A DNA stretch of 64,000 nt from Trifolium pratense (GCF_020283565.1 NC_060064.1:7988266-8052265), one strand, 5' to 3'; counted from the stretch's first letter, positions 33,800-46,275 are shown. The notes: generated by a model from the sequence alone, not told the origin. A program made the numbers and translations.

Positions 33800-36165
33800 T
33801 GCAAAGAAACCTTAAGGTACGAACGAATAAAATTTAGTATCATCTTTGTATTGCAAATATTTTTCCTTCTCCTAGAAATTGATGTATGATATATTGTTAA
33901 TAATCAAATGTTCTTTCAGTGACTTCATCGCAAAACTTCTGGTTGAAAATTTTTCCACTAGTGGCACCGCGCGAGAATGGAGGGGTGCACCGCAAGAAAA
34001 TAAACCGTCGGTTAAATTGTAGAGCTTGATGATCAATTATCCTTCCTGTAGCAATTTTTTTCCTTTTCTTTGGGATTATATAATATGGTTTACATTGGTA
34101 TTTTATTTTGTTGCAAAATTTTGTTGGGAATAAATGTGAGGGAGAGAAGGATTATAGGAATTTGCTTATGTATTCCAACTATGACACTTTATTCATTCCA
34201 ATTCTGTTTCATCTTGCATTATTTGCAATCTAAAACTGAAATTTATATCATGTCACTAATGTCAGTTTAAAAAATTTCCATTTTCATAGGCTATTAGTTA
34301 TTGAATGAATCTAAAAATGAATTTTTGTTTATATATGAGATTGACCATTAGTTAGTTTTTTCTAAAGTGTGTTTAGCTTATTTCTCTGTTCATAGTATAT
34401 ATAGGGCTTTCACCATTATTGTAATGTAACATGATAATTCAAAATATTTAATTCATAATGAAAAAAGTCCTTTTTTTTTTTCAATTGGGTGATTCTCTCA
34501 AGTCTCAACATCAACAATATATTTTAAATTGGAGAGTATTATAACATGATTGAATTTAAAAAAATTCATATAAACAGTACAAAATCCCCTTCTAATATAA
34601 TTTTCAAGTTCCAGAAGGATTTTGTATTGTGAAGAAAAATAATTTTCGAGTTCCAGAAGGATTTTGTATTGCGAAGAAAAAATAACTCTAAAAAATTTCT
34701 TTTCTCACAAATTTCTCTATTCCTTCCACTTATTTATTCATATTTTTTTTTCAAAACATTTTCCTCTCCTCTAAACACGCAAACATAGTCCGAAACAAGT
34801 TCTCACGAATTTGATCATTGACTCGGAAAAAATCTGTTAAGAAAGGAGAAACTATTGTGTGTTTCAGAGGTTTCATAACAACGACTAATCAGTACTAAAC
34901 AATATGTATTATTAATTTAAGATCAAACATCTCAGATCTATTATAGCAGCACGCAATAACTGCGTTCAATCCTATTCCATTAGTCAATGTGGGTGATTAG
35001 AAAACTTCATCATGAAGCATCACAAGGAAACTAAAAAGACTAGGAAAAAAAAACTAAAAAGAAAAACTTTTTTTTTTAATACTGCAAAATTTTATTTAAT
35101 AAGAGTTCTATGCACAAGAAGTATAAAGAAGCTCCAAAGGATAATTACAACAAAAGCAAAAGGAAGAGGTAAGGAAGACAAATGTACCGTTTGACCTAGC
35201 TTTTTTTCCTCTCCTTTTAAACTTATGCAAACAACTTATGTAAGATATGTATCATAGTTTGATGAGTTGATGGCAATAATGGCTACCGATAGCACATCAG
35301 CAAAGGGCTGCAAGATATGTATCATAGTTCAATGAATTAATCATAATTAAATTGAATTAACAATTTATTCGACTGAATTAATCATATTTTTTTCATATGA
35401 TTAATCAAATGTTGTAGATGTCAAAAAAGTGATTGGTTTACATCAAATATTATTTTAGTTGTTATCCTTTGATTTTATAATTGTGGATCAAGCAACAACA
35501 TTATTAAGATAATCACATTTTATTTCACTTAAATAATTCAAAACATAAATCAAATCATTTAAATACATTTTTGACAATACTTGTGCATCATTAGCATTTT
35601 GGTTTAATAAAAGGTTTAATTCACTTTTAACCTTCAAATTTTATAATTGTACGATTTTGTCTTCTAAATTTAAAATGAGCGATTTAGACCTTATAAACTT
35701 TACCCCTTTTATGAATTACTATGATTTACCACTCTCTATTCATATATTAACCAATTTGAGATGACGTGGATTATATGAATATTTATTATAAAAAAAAAAA
35801 AATAGGCCATGCAATGTTTTCCAAGAGTAGAAGTCATCTACCAAAAAAAAAAAAAAGTAGACGTCATCTACTTCACAAAATCATGGTTTTGTATGATTCT
35901 TCTCAAAACATTATCGTGTCTCCATTTTCTTCTCTCTTTTTTTTAAATTATTACTATAAGCAATAGATATTATAAATTGAGTACAAGAGATACTCATAAC
36001 CTTACAATATAGCACACCAGAGCACAAAGTAAAGTTATATGTTTTGTGAACAAGTGACAGGATTTGTACACCAACCCAAACAAATAAAATTTGACATTAC
36101 AATCCGACCTACCAATAAACCCAAATCAAGAAATAAATTTGATGCTATCAACTAGCCTTAAAAAA
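33800..36165. other. ARF 3' flank and intergenic DNA
   Basis: The ARF 3' UTR probably runs to about 34100-34450. Its first 300 bp contain no PB1-like coding. The rest is AT-rich with a Tourist-like fragment near 35218 (ACTTATGCAAACAACTTATG) and a diverged dispersed repeat at 35610-35710. No gene was recognised. Confidence 0.5.
34599..34682. repeat. Two-copy 42-bp tandem repeat
   Basis: The unit AATTTTCAAGTTCCAGAAGG... (34599-34640) is followed immediately by a copy at 34641-34682 with two or three changes (CGAG for CAAG, GCGAAG for GTGAAG). A simple local duplication. Confidence 0.85.
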
Positions 36166-36169
36166 ATCA

Positions 36170-36850
36170 GCTATCTCTCTTCTAAAAAAGAATATTATTT
36201 TTCATCCTCCAAACACACCAAATTTTTGCTAGCGAAATTAAATGATTCCTCTTTGATTTGATTAACTTACCAAAATGAAGAAAATTCTCACATCCCACAC
36301 ACCTACTACAAGAACCAAATCCCATCCAATATATAAATGGTAGTCCAAAGCCTTTTGTGAAAAAAACAAAACAACGTGATCGATATCCTATAAAACTGAT
36401 AAACAAAACACACATGATAGATCATGAGAAGAAGGCAGAATATTTCTATGAGTTAGAACAGCTCTTGTGGGTAACTTGTCCAGCAATAAACGCCACATAA
36501 ATACGCTCATTTTTAACGAAACGTCATTCTTCCAAAGCTTACGAATATCATCTTGCAAACTTGAATATCGATTTTACCAAAAAAACGGCCTGCGGTGTCT
36601 AGCATATCCAACGACAACTGTCCCCCCTATCCTCAACCACATTAATCTCTAGTAAGAACTGCTCTAATTCAACCAATTCATTCTCTTCCACCAAGGTTAA
36701 ATCTGAAACCCAGTTCCAATCCTTAAAGGTCACATCCTCATTCCTTACAAACTTGTCTACTACCGTGTCCTTAAATTAGGTATATCACCAAACTATTTCT
36801 CACACCAAAATCCAACATGTTTGCCATTCCCCAGACCAATACTAACGTTC
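36170..36850 (-). pseudogene. Degenerate LINE ORF2 zinc-binding region
   Basis: On the - strand the decayed reading frames give KMSVFMWRLLLDKLPTRAVL, then, after stops and shifts, LIKSKRNHLISLAKIWCVWR. This is the pattern of the zf-RVT region that follows reverse transcriptase in plant L1 elements (MSVFMWRLLLDKLPT; ...IWCVWRMKNNI). Several stops show it is inactive. The upstream border (about 36850) is a guess. Confidence 0.65.
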
Positions 36851-39466
36851 GATCGAAACCATAACAAATCGGTGGAATTACCCACCGTTACTTATACAGT
36901 GCTCGAATTAGTTACTAATCTAGACACCAAAATTATTAATCGGTCATTAAGTTAGTCGCTAACATATTGGTGATTAATAATTGAACAATTTTTTTAAAAA
37001 AAAATTTATGTCAATCCTTTGGTTCTCAAGAGAAAGGGACTCGATAATCTAAAATAACAACTTATTAAACTTGATCTTTGAATCAATTACAAGTTCATTG
37101 AAGGACTAATTTAGGGACGAATTTAGCGTCAAATATTTAAAATCAATCACTATATATATGCATAGATGAGATCAAAACTTTTCAGTCTCTAAATTGATCT
37201 TAAATAGTGAACTTATTGCAGTGTTAAATAGTAAGCACATACAAATATATAGCATGAAAAGTTATAAACTATCAACAGTATATAATTAAGTTATCTTATT
37301 TGCTCAAGACTATTACAAGTGTCACAATATATATTTTGGTTGAAATGATAAGAAGCCAACCAATTGAGTCTAAGGAAGTGATGAATGAAATGATACCAGC
37401 AATGATCAATGATCGATGCTGAAAGTGATAAGATACACTTTGATTGAATTTTTTTTTTTTGACAATAATACTTTGATTGAATTAAATCAACTAATATGGT
37501 GTTTTTATACCTTGTGAAAACATGTTGATACCTTGTGTGATCAACCTTTGTTATTTTATCCAACCACCTCTCTAGTCTATCCTATATCATTTTATTTACT
37601 CAACTATATAGTTTATTATCCTATGTAACTTATCTCATCCCAATAAGTAGGACAAGACTTGTTCATCAACGCTTTTTATAAGAATTTTTTATAACATTTT
37701 TATTCAAGGACTGACTAATTAAAGACACAAATCAGTTGGCAAGGGATAACAAGTATCACAAAAGGAAAAAAAAAAGTGAGGTAGATTTATTTTTCTACTT
37801 AAAAAAAAAGTGATGTAGATAACAATTGGAAGTTGGAACAAATAGCAACTACAAGGAATTATCCTAATTTATGGTCAAAGGAAGCTTCAACAGACTCAAA
37901 TTTGCTTATAAAAAATTTGAATAGAATTTCCATAGTTGAATTGATCCGTATATAGATGATTTTCTGGGTATTATACAACAAACATTAAAGCTATCCATAT
38001 CCAGACAACACTACTTGCATTATTTTTATGTTTTTACATGGATGAAATAACAAAGTTATTACTCTGTATAAGCTCATACACATAAGTGAGAGAGTCGGAG
38101 TTCCAAACCTGATCATGAAGTCTAACCTAATAATTTCAGCATTTATTTGTCAGTTGAGCTATGACTTATAGACTACTTGCATTATTTAATTAGTTATATA
38201 TGTACATGATCTTGTAAGTATGTCATCATTTACACTTTCTTTATTTGAGAAAAAAAATAAAAGAAAGAATATGCTATTTTTTATGAAAAAGAAAGAATAT
38301 GCTAGAATTTAGAATATTTATGATTGTATATTATTAAAAATTAACGTGTAAAAAACGCTACTCTTTGATGAACCATTGCTGTTTCTCACCAACCAGTTTG
38401 TTTAAGTCTTTTGGTTAACCACTAATCTTGTTACCCACAGACTCTAATGACGTCTTCATTTTCCACACGACGTCGTTTTCAACAATGTTCCCATTCGTTA
38501 CGTGTCTTGCCCTTGCATTTTTCATCTCTTGAACATACCATGTAGTTAATCTCATAGTTAAAACCCAACAAAGAATAGATAATCATGGTTTTAAATGATA
38601 ATTGTTTGAAGAAAATGTGATTGTTAATATTATTATGGGTTACTCAACAAAAAATTTATTATTTTTACTTTCTTTTATTTCTTGCATGATTTCTGATAAA
38701 ATCATATAATTTTGTTTAGAGATGGATGGGACTCTTCTAAAAATTTTAGAGAGCAAAGTGAAATTAACAAAACATGGTGGTTAAAATATTAACCTTTGAT
38801 TTTAATTTCAACTTTTTTTTTTTACGATTAATTTCAACTTTATTAACTACTCATTTTAATGTAGCGAAATCCAAAAAAAAAAAATCACAGGCAAAGAAAT
38901 AGTTGTGATCTTTATTTTTACCTATTCTTATCCGTTGTGTTATTTAGACACATAATCATCAATACAAGTCCGGCCCTGAGCTAAAGTAATGAGACATCGC
39001 ATGTAAATGAGTGTGGAATCATATTTAAAGAGGAAAAAAAATTATTCAATGTGAAAGAGAATAGTAAAAGTTGAAAAACATATAAATATAAGTGTTTATC
39101 TAATTTTGTGTTAAAAGAAGAAATTAGAGTCAGCTTAAATTACATTTGCTCAATTTTATTCTTTTAAATTGTATTTTTACAAATTTATCCCAAAAATTTA
39201 CAAATATTAAGGGAATGAAAACAGAACATAGACAACAAAAACAAGAAGAAACATGGCCACAAAAGATCATAGTACATGATTATTGATTAAGCATGCATTA
39301 AAAGGATTAATATAGTTAATTACAATTACAAGCATAATGAGTGATCCAAATCATAAATGTTAATAAAACTCTTAGACACTCAAAATGAAGGTAGATTAGA
39401 CTCATTAGTTTTCTTATGCATCATTAATCATATCATAATATAATTAATTAACAAAATAAAATAAAA
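36851..39466. other. Intergenic, no gene seen
   Basis: AT-rich. The 90-codon ORF at 37291-37563 (- strand) has no recognisable motif and spans a T run. A possible antisense tRNA-like SINE fragment lies at about 38095-38170. The S40 3' UTR lies at the right edge, below 39467. Confidence 0.5.
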
Positions 39467-39934
39467 TCAATCTTCAAACCCAACTTTCTTCCAAATAGCA
39501 TTCCTAACACTACGCAAATCTCTACCTTTCAAAGTTCTTCCTTTCCCTTCATGAACAGAAAAAGAAGCTCCTCTTGTTCTAGCAAGATACTCATGAGGAT
39601 GTAAATGAACACCTTCATCATAATCATCATCATCACTATTCTCTTTGTTCTTCTTTGACCAATCTGGTATATTCATTGGTAATGAAGATGAACCTATTGG
39701 ATTAACTTTGTTATTAGCTTCCATTTTTCTAGAAACTTTTTTCAAACCTGGTATACTTTTTTTTGGTTCTGTTGTTGTGTTGGAATTTGAATATGACATG
39801 TTCCATATATCAGCTTCATCAAACTCCAATTCAGTTGTTTCTGATGATTTTGTATTGAAATTTGTCTTTGTCGAATCTGATGTTGGAAAAATGTAACTTT
39901 TTCTTGAAAGGAAACTCTTCCTAGATGAAGCCAT
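39467..39934 (-). CDS. S40/DUF584-family senescence regulator
   Basis: An intact single-exon gene of 155 aa. The family (barley S40, Arabidopsis S40-like) is nuclear and linked to leaf senescence and stress; its biochemical role is unknown. The N-terminus is a Ser/Lys-rich stretch (MASSRKSFLSRKSYIF), followed by ELEFDEADIWNMS (about 37-49), SLPMNIPDWS in the middle, an acidic run (SDDDDYDEG), and the conserved C-terminal block PHEYLARTRGASFSVHEGKG...LKGRDLRSVRNAIWKKVGFED. The last two blocks define the family, and intronless structure is typical. The ATG at 39932-39934 is the first in frame and fits the usual MA(S)S start. Its leader is pyrimidine-rich on the + strand. Confidence 0.95.
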   Translation of the reverse strand: MASSRKSFLSRKSYIFPTSDSTKTNFNTKSSETTELEFDEADIWNMSYSNSNTTTEPKKSIPGLKKVSRKMEANNKVNPIGSSSLPMNIPDWSKKNKENSDDDDYDEGVHLHPHEYLARTRGASFSVHEGKGRTLKGRDLRSVRNAIWKKVGFED

Positions 39935-40027
39935 TGAATGAAGTTAACTTGTCTCTTTCTCTGTTTCTCTCTGTTTTCCTCTGTTTTTTTTTTTGTTACT
40001 ATGTTTTCATATTGTTCTGGTTTTTCT

Positions 40028-40041
40028 CTATATATTTATAC
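40028..40041 (-). promoter_or_regulatory. TATA box of the S40-like gene
   Basis: On the - strand the sequence reads ATAAATATATAG about 100 bp upstream of the ATG, between GC-richer flanks. This leaves a leader of about 65-70 nt composed of GA-rich repeats (AGAGAAACAGAG). Position fits a plant core promoter. Confidence 0.6.
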
Positions 40042-40132
40042 TCTGGTCTCACTCTACGCGTGATTAAAGATAAACAAGTAATTTATATTCCCTCATGTCA
40101 CGATCACAATAAGTAAAAAATCATTAATGTAG

Positions 40133-40535
40133 CGATCGTTAGTTGGTTCGGTGCTAATTGATATTAAATTTGATAGAGAAGATCACAGTTTGATTCGCTG
40201 CAGCCGCGATCTGGAGGAGGTTGAAACTATTTGAGGTCAGAACTGACCCCCGAACTAGATTAAGTGGTCTAGTTGGGCTGAATTTTTTTGAAAGACAAAT
40301 ATATTTATTATAAATAATCAGGTCTCTGTCCAAAACGAACTGAGACCGGTGAAAGAGGAACTACATAGGCGTTGTATATAAGCGGAGCACCTAAAAATAC
40401 CAAAATAGACACCACCTAATAGAGTTCTACTTCTAATCCCATACTTAGAAATACATCTCTCAGCTTCCGGACCACCAGAGAAGACACCACCCGACCCATA
40501 AACCAGTAGGGCTGAATCCTGGTGGTGAAAAAAAA
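40133..40535 (+). mobile_element. tRNA-derived SINE, third copy, interrupted by a LINE tail
   Basis: The first part (40133-40283) follows the SINE family: GTTAGTTGGTTCGGTGCTAA, a degraded B box CAGTTTGATTCGC, then GTCAGAACTGACCCCCGAAC. The last part (40509-40535), ending GGTGGTGAAAAAAAA, lies beyond an inserted LINE fragment. Possible outer duplication: AATCATTAATGTA (left) and AATCATCAGTGTA (right), two differences. It is older than the other two copies. Confidence 0.7.
40284..40508 (-). mobile_element. 5'-truncated LINE tail nested in the SINE
   Basis: The antisense tail starts at a T run (the poly-A). Reading the - strand it carries GGTGGTGTCTATTTTGG, CCGCTTATATACAACGCC and TTTCACCGGTCTCAGTTCG, the same order as the tail at 28959-29286. 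The nonamer GGGCTGAAT at 40275-40283 and 40509-40517 is the insertion duplication within the SINE body. Confidence 0.75.
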
Positions 40536-41623
40536 TCATCAGTGTATTTGTTCTATATTATAAGTTAGATAATTAAATGCATAAAAATAAATTTTAGAAT
40601 ATAAGATATTGTTCAATTTGTCTCGACGAATATTTTTAAAATGTAAACTTTTTATAATTTTTTTAGAGTAGATAATTAAATATATTAAAAATTAAAGTTG
40701 TGTATTGGCATGTATGACTATTCCAGACATTTGAATTCCGTCATATCAAATGTATGCTACATTAAGCCGTTTAATGCTATTAATTTGGATGTTGTGAGCT
40801 TGTTCGCAGATTCATCCTTTTAGTTTTTAGCGAATTTGAATTTGTAATGATTTTGATCGATGTACCATATCAATTTGAATGAATGAATATCATTATGTTT
40901 TAGTAAAAAAAAATGAGAGTATTAGAATTCGAATCTCGATCCCAATATTTTACATACAATGTCTCTACCAACTAAACTATAAATGAGAGAGACTTTTACT
41001 CACATGATACAATATTGAAGTAGAATATGGGTTGAGTGGAATTTAATGTAATGGACCTCACGTGGTTTAGGATGGGGCATTCGTTAATTACTTAATTTGA
41101 TCAATTATGTTAACCATGGAGATGCACCAATAATGATCATTCAAACTGTACTGTAGTACGTACCTCGTGAACATCAATAATAGTTTGGGACCGCAATTTT
41201 GATTCAATCCAATCTTATATAGTAATTCAAATTGATGAGGGAAAAGTTTCCCAATACACATTAAAAGGAGGGAAAAGCAAGCAACAATACCCTCATGATA
41301 CATACATTAGACAATAGGGAGTGATGCATGCTTGCTTATATAAAAAACTTCCAAATATACTGTAATTATTTATTTATTTTTTTGGTTGATACTGTAATTT
41401 TATATCTTTGAAGTAAATATATATATATATATATATTCACTCACATTTGTAAGTTAAATTCTGTAACTCTCTGTACTTAAAATGTAAATCTAATTTATTA
41501 GACTATTTGAAAGAAAGAAGAAGATAAAGAAAAATAAAGGACCAAATTTTTGTTTTACCCCTCCTTCTATTGTTGTCCTTTTCTTCTCTTTTGGAGAAAA
41601 CAGAAAGAGATAAGGCCAGAGTT
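40536..41623. other. Intergenic, no gene seen
   Basis: AT-rich. A stretch at 40790-40910 (GTGAGCTTGTTCGCAGATTC...) resembles a LINE 3' tail. A tRNA-like sequence with a mutated B box (ATTCGAATCTCGATCC) follows at 40925-40985. An AT dinucleotide run lies at 41418-41438. Confidence 0.5.
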
Positions 41624-41773
41624 ATGGAACTTCTAGACGAGACACTTGGACCAATGGATCCTAAAGAAAAAAGTGCAATAATTTTGTTGGCTGATATTTT
41701 ATTTTTTGTTATATTTTATTATATTATAAATTCGTTATTTAGTGTGACTAATCTTCGTCAGAAAATTTATTAA
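41624..41773 (+). CDS. Candidate 49-aa membrane microprotein
   Basis: An ATG-to-TAA frame encodes 49 aa: an acidic, charged N-terminal half (MELLDETLGPMDPKEKSA) and a strongly hydrophobic segment (about 19-39, IILLADILFFVIFYYII) that could span a membrane once. I recognise no family. The frame continues upstream without an ATG, so it could be the last exon of a lost gene. Upstream sequence is pyrimidine-rich, and a TATATAAAAAAC motif lies at about 41337. Weak evidence; it may be chance. Confidence 0.25.
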   Translation: MELLDETLGPMDPKEKSAIILLADILFFVIFYYIINSLFSVTNLRQKIY

Positions 41774-44439
41774 GAAACATAAAACATAAAATGTATGTGT
41801 TTATGATCTCTTTTAATCATTTTATTCCATGGCCATGCACATGCGTCAAAGAAGAAATCTCCGACCATATGCTTAAGAGAAGGTCGTCCCAAACAATTTA
41901 AAAGATTTGTTCAAATATTAAAAAGGATAAAAAGAAAATCATCTTTTATTTAAATTTTAAATAATATTATAAAAACTAGTCATAGTTTTAATTTAATTTG
42001 AAAAATGATTAGAACTAAAACTATACAGAAAAATAATGTTAGGAATTGAACAAAAGACTTTGTACGCACAAATATCACATTCAACCATTAGATCTTTGAT
42101 ACATAAGGTATTATAGATAGCTGAGCTGATTGAGTTAAGGGTTAAGGAGTTTGAGATGTACTGTTCTGGCAACGTAAAAATTAACTTATTAATAATTTAC
42201 CATTAAAAAAAATTGATACATATCTATATGTTATTAACAACTGACAATATATAGACCCCGTTTGGATTAGCTTATTTTTGAGCTTATGCAAACAGCTTAT
42301 GCAATATAAATTAGGTTTTATGTTATTTTATAAGTTCATACCAGTGAAAATTGTATTTTTATAAGCTATTTTATCATAAACTATCTTGACAAACTTATAA
42401 TAATACATAAAAATTGCATAAGTTGTTTGCATAATCTCAAAAATAAACTAATCCAAACAGGGACATAATTGTTATTTTATGGCCTTGAAATTTCGAGGTC
42501 CAAAAAATTCTTAGCACTTAGTTAAACTAATTTATTGATAGTGGTTTTGTAGAAATTACATTAAATAGATAATGACATTTAACTAATATTTTTAATGCAA
42601 TATAATAATTAAATCAAACAATTAATTATTATTTTTTGTCAAATTGATAATTTTTTTTTTGGTAAATCAAACAATTAATTTTTTTGTCAATTAATTTTTG
42701 TCAAATAATTATTTTTTGTCGATATAATAATTAATGCAATATAATAAATCAAATAGATTTTTTTGTCAAATGACATTTGATATTTATTCGTCAAAAAAAA
42801 TTTAAAATAAATAAACGAAGTACCCAAAATTTGAATCTCAACTCCTACACAAAAATGTGATGTCCCTAATTCACATGAACAAATCAAAATAATCAATTTA
42901 ATTAAAAAATAAACAGGAACTAAACAATTTCCTTATGATGCATTGTAAAATAAAATAAAAAACTACAAATGCATCTGGTCTAGTCCATTGTCCATTATCA
43001 TGCATTCACCATCCTCATTATTATTGAGTGAAAGTTAAAGCTGTGTGGTCCACTTTGTCTTTCATCACCATTCAATGATGATTAGGATGACCATATCTTG
43101 ACACGTCATGACAATTTTTTGTCAAGAGGTGGTAGTTTATTTTTTGATTTTATTATATAAATCTTAGCAATGCAAAGAAGGGAAATTTGATATCTGAAAA
43201 TCTCTTTAGTGTATGAGAGACGTGGATATATACACCAAGTTAATTTGGTCAAATGCAAAGGAGATAAGGTAACATTAACAAAGAACCAACCATGAAAATG
43301 TCAAATTTGACATACTGTGCCAGAGACAGACGTGTCATTTGAATTTTCAAAGATATGGTTTACTAATAATTAATCAGCCCTCGAAATAAAGAGACATTTA
43401 ACAATGTAAGTAGTAATATTAAAATAACAATTTTTTTTTTTGGCTAGATCGGTTTAATTTTCACATATGTGCGCATTATTATTTATTGAGTTCAATGGAC
43501 ATACATTATTTGCATAATAGTTTTATATTGACGTCTAATAAGAAATTATCTGTCTTCCATGTTGTATAAATCGTTTCTAAATAATTATCTAAGAGTGAAA
43601 TAACGCAAGAAATTGATAAATTTTCATTGGATGTATGTGTAAAATTATTTTACTAACCGTTCGTATCTTTTTAAATCCTTAATTTATTCTCCTCTTATTC
43701 TTTTCATTTTACAAAAAATGTTATTTTTTTCAGATAAAAAACTGAAATAGTGTATGGTAAAAGTTTACTATACATAGTTACATACAATATATATAAAAAA
43801 AAAAAAAAAACAACGAGTCGTTAAGAAATGTCCTTTTTTTTTTTTTTTGAAAGGAAGAAATGAAAGAAATGTCCATTCATAACCCACAATGTGTGAAAAA
43901 AAAAATTCATGCAAGTGAATGAATTGCTCAAAGTACGTACTATACAATTATATAATAAATCAGGAAAATGAAATCGTTGGCCAAATTCAGCTTTCAATGG
44001 CTCACCATGCAAATGAATTTTTTTATTTTTTGTCAACTAATTTAGCGGCTAAAAATTTCATCTTAAAGATGAATAAGTTAAAGTGTTGAGTTCGAACACC
44101 GACTCATGCATATAATGTAATCTTCCTACCAAATGAATTAAACTTACGAAACAAAAGAAACAAATATTTTAAAAATCATTTTTTAGAATTTTTTTATTTC
44201 TTATTAACAGTCATTTTTAATATTTAAGCATAGAGTCTCTAAATAGTCGGAGTAGACTCTGCCTGTTAGCAAAGTTGTTAATGGGGTACTCTCATTTGAA
44301 GAAAAAAAAAATGTATTCCCCATTTTAAGTCTTTTTTGGGTTGGTGGCTTTTGAATAACAAGGTCTCTACGAATGATAATTTGAGGTATCGAAGTTGTGT
44401 GATTGTTTGTCTCTAGATGCAGTCTGTGTGGTTGCACTA
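41774..44439. other. Intergenic with short repeats, no gene seen
   Basis: AT-rich DNA. At 42600-42790 the phrase TTTTTTGTCAA recurs five or more times. At about 44070-44130 a tRNA-like motif (GAGTTCGAACACCG) suggests a SINE fragment, and a similar weak one lies at 42115-42180. No credible coding frame was found. Confidence 0.5.
42254..42464. mobile_element. Tourist-like MITE, second copy
   Basis: Inverted ends GACCCCGTTTGGATTAGC and, in reverse, GTCCCTGTTTGGATTAG, with TTTTTGAGCTTATGCAAACAG inside. ATA flanks both ends (42251-42253 and 42465-42467). It shares its ends and length (about 211 bp) with 25713-25923, but the middle lies in opposite orientation. Confidence 0.7.
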
Positions 44440-44900
44440 ATATTTCTAGTTATATTCAATTAGCAGGGATTACCCACAAATATTTGTGTTCAAATCTATT
44501 ATTGATTTTCAAGCTATTAAAACTTTTAATATTTCTAGTCATCCGCTGCCTGCTCTTGAAACCATTAAGTTTACCGGATTAGGCAGTTTAATAAACAAGA
44601 TACTAGTGGTGAAAAAAATAAAAATAAATAAAACTATTCAGGTTAAGTGGGAGTTTTCTCATTTGGATCAAATTCAATACGAATGGTGCAATGAAATGGG
44701 GTGCATGGACATGCCTCAGCTAGAGGTATTTTTAGAAATCGTGATGGTAATTAGACCAGACTGGTCAGATTAACCGGCCGGTTGGAATCATTGCATTGAT
44801 AAGTTTGCAAGATTCAGTTTTTTAAACTTATGTGATCATTGGTGGGATGATGTCCTTTCTTTTACTGTTGAATATTTAAATAGGAATCTTATGGCTTGAC
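44440..44900 (+). pseudogene. RNase H-like LINE remnant
   Basis: Frames in this stretch show decayed similarity to the RNase H (RVT_3) module at the 3' end of plant LINEs. The clearest piece, near 44704-44751, reads HGHASARGIFRNRDGN. The preceding FQAIKTFNISSHPLPALE resembles the linker before the domain. Frameshifts separate the pieces, so this is a fossil fragment. Confidence 0.5.
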
Positions 44901-45329
44901 ATAAAAATTTGCTTCAGTTCTGTTCTTGAGTTTTGGCCAAATCCCCTTTGTAGTTTTTTAATATTAATTTTATTCAATACTTGTGGTGTGTTGTGCTACA
45001 AAGAATTGTTGTTGTCCACGAATGTCGACATAGTTGAATGTCGGATATTCACAATGATGCTTTTGCACTTTACTATTTTTATTAAAGAAAATTCTTTTTT
45101 TCATCTATTATGATTGATAAAATTAACATATGTCGTAAGACACATGTTAGTAAAAACTTTTAAAATATTAGATTAGATGTATGATTCCAACCAGAATTAT
45201 CGGTCATATGCGTGTTTCATTTGTTACTAGTGAGATTTTTTTGGTACAAATTAAAGAGGACTAAGGGGCAAATAAGAAAATAATTATAAAATTAAATGGA
45301 CATTTCTAGGCATACCAACCTCAGAAATA

Positions 45330-45800
45330 TCGTCAAAAATGAGTTTATGAAACTCACTAGGAGGAGTCTCCACTCTAGCACAAACTAACAATCTACATAG
45401 AGGCTAGAGTTAACAAGTCAATAAACACAACAATTATCTTCCCTCCAAGTATAACGAAATTGAACACGCCAAAAGCTAAAAGGTTTCAAATATGATGTAC
45501 CAAAGTGGAAATCACTCCACTGAATTTGTAGTTATTTGTAACAATGTTAATCAAAATTTAGAATCATTTTCCACAATGAGTTGTGGAATGCGCTTCTTCC
45601 AAGCCATATCCAAGCCTAAATACATTCCCTACAATTCAGCTCGAAAGGCATCACCTCACCAATCTTCTTAAAGTAACCTTTCATCCATCTTCCATTAGAG
45701 TTGTAGAATAAGCCGTCACAGACCGAAGACTCTTCACCTCTTTTGGAAGCACCATCATTGTTGAGTTTTATCCAACCTTCAAGGGGTTTTTTCCGACCTA
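45330..45800 (-). pseudogene. LINE/RNase H remnant, 3' part, split by the copia element
   Basis: On the - strand, decayed frames give EGWIKLNNDGASK (about 45785-45745), then GWMKGYFKK, FELNCRECI and GLDMAWKKRIPQLIVEND (about 45560-45625): the order of an RNase H domain of RVT_3 type. Stops and shifts show it is inactive. Its upstream (5') part continues on the other side of the copia element at 50467-50700. Confidence 0.7.
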
Positions 45801-45805
45801 TGTAG

Positions 45806-46274
45806 TGTTAAGAAGTGGTTAATTCATCTTGAAAATAGTTTGTTAGATGTTTTAGAGTTAGTTACAACCAACTTATTAGTTAAAAAGTTTGTTAGTAACT
45901 AACTAGGTAGTTAGGGAAATTGGTTAGGCCTAGGGATGAGCTTGCTTGTTATACAAGCCACCCTATAAATGCAATTAGTGCATTCATTTGTAATAAATCT
46001 TTTGTGGCCCAATAAGGAAGAATAAAATTCTCTATTTTCCCTAAGTTTCATATTCAGTTCTTAATCAAAATCATCAAGAAAGGTTTTCATCTTGTCTAAC
46101 ACAGTTTTTGCAAAACTGTGTGTGTGCTCAAGCTCAAGCCTGCGCGCCTATGAGCTTGCCTGCGTGCTTGTGCCTGCAATCCATCCTCTGAAGCACTTCA
46201 GAGTCAGAGGCAACACAACCTCTGAACTTTGCATCCTCTGAACCAAGCAAATTCTTGCTTCTGCTGCGCCAACA
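45806..46274 (+). repeat. 5' LTR of copia element (469 bp)
   Basis: Begins TGTTAAGAAGTGG and ends GCGCCAACA. From 45817 it matches the 3' LTR over 452 aligned bases with about seven substitutions by eye, plus one 6-bp length difference (CTCAAG given twice here). It contains the likely promoter and poly(A) signals of the element (AATAAA near 46020). Confidence 0.92.
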
Positions 46275-46275
46275 A

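Noticed and set aside
40318..40539. 73-codon - strand ORF as a gene
   Set aside because: It lies in a LINE 3' tail that is also found at 28959-29286 in the other orientation, where the frame is not kept.
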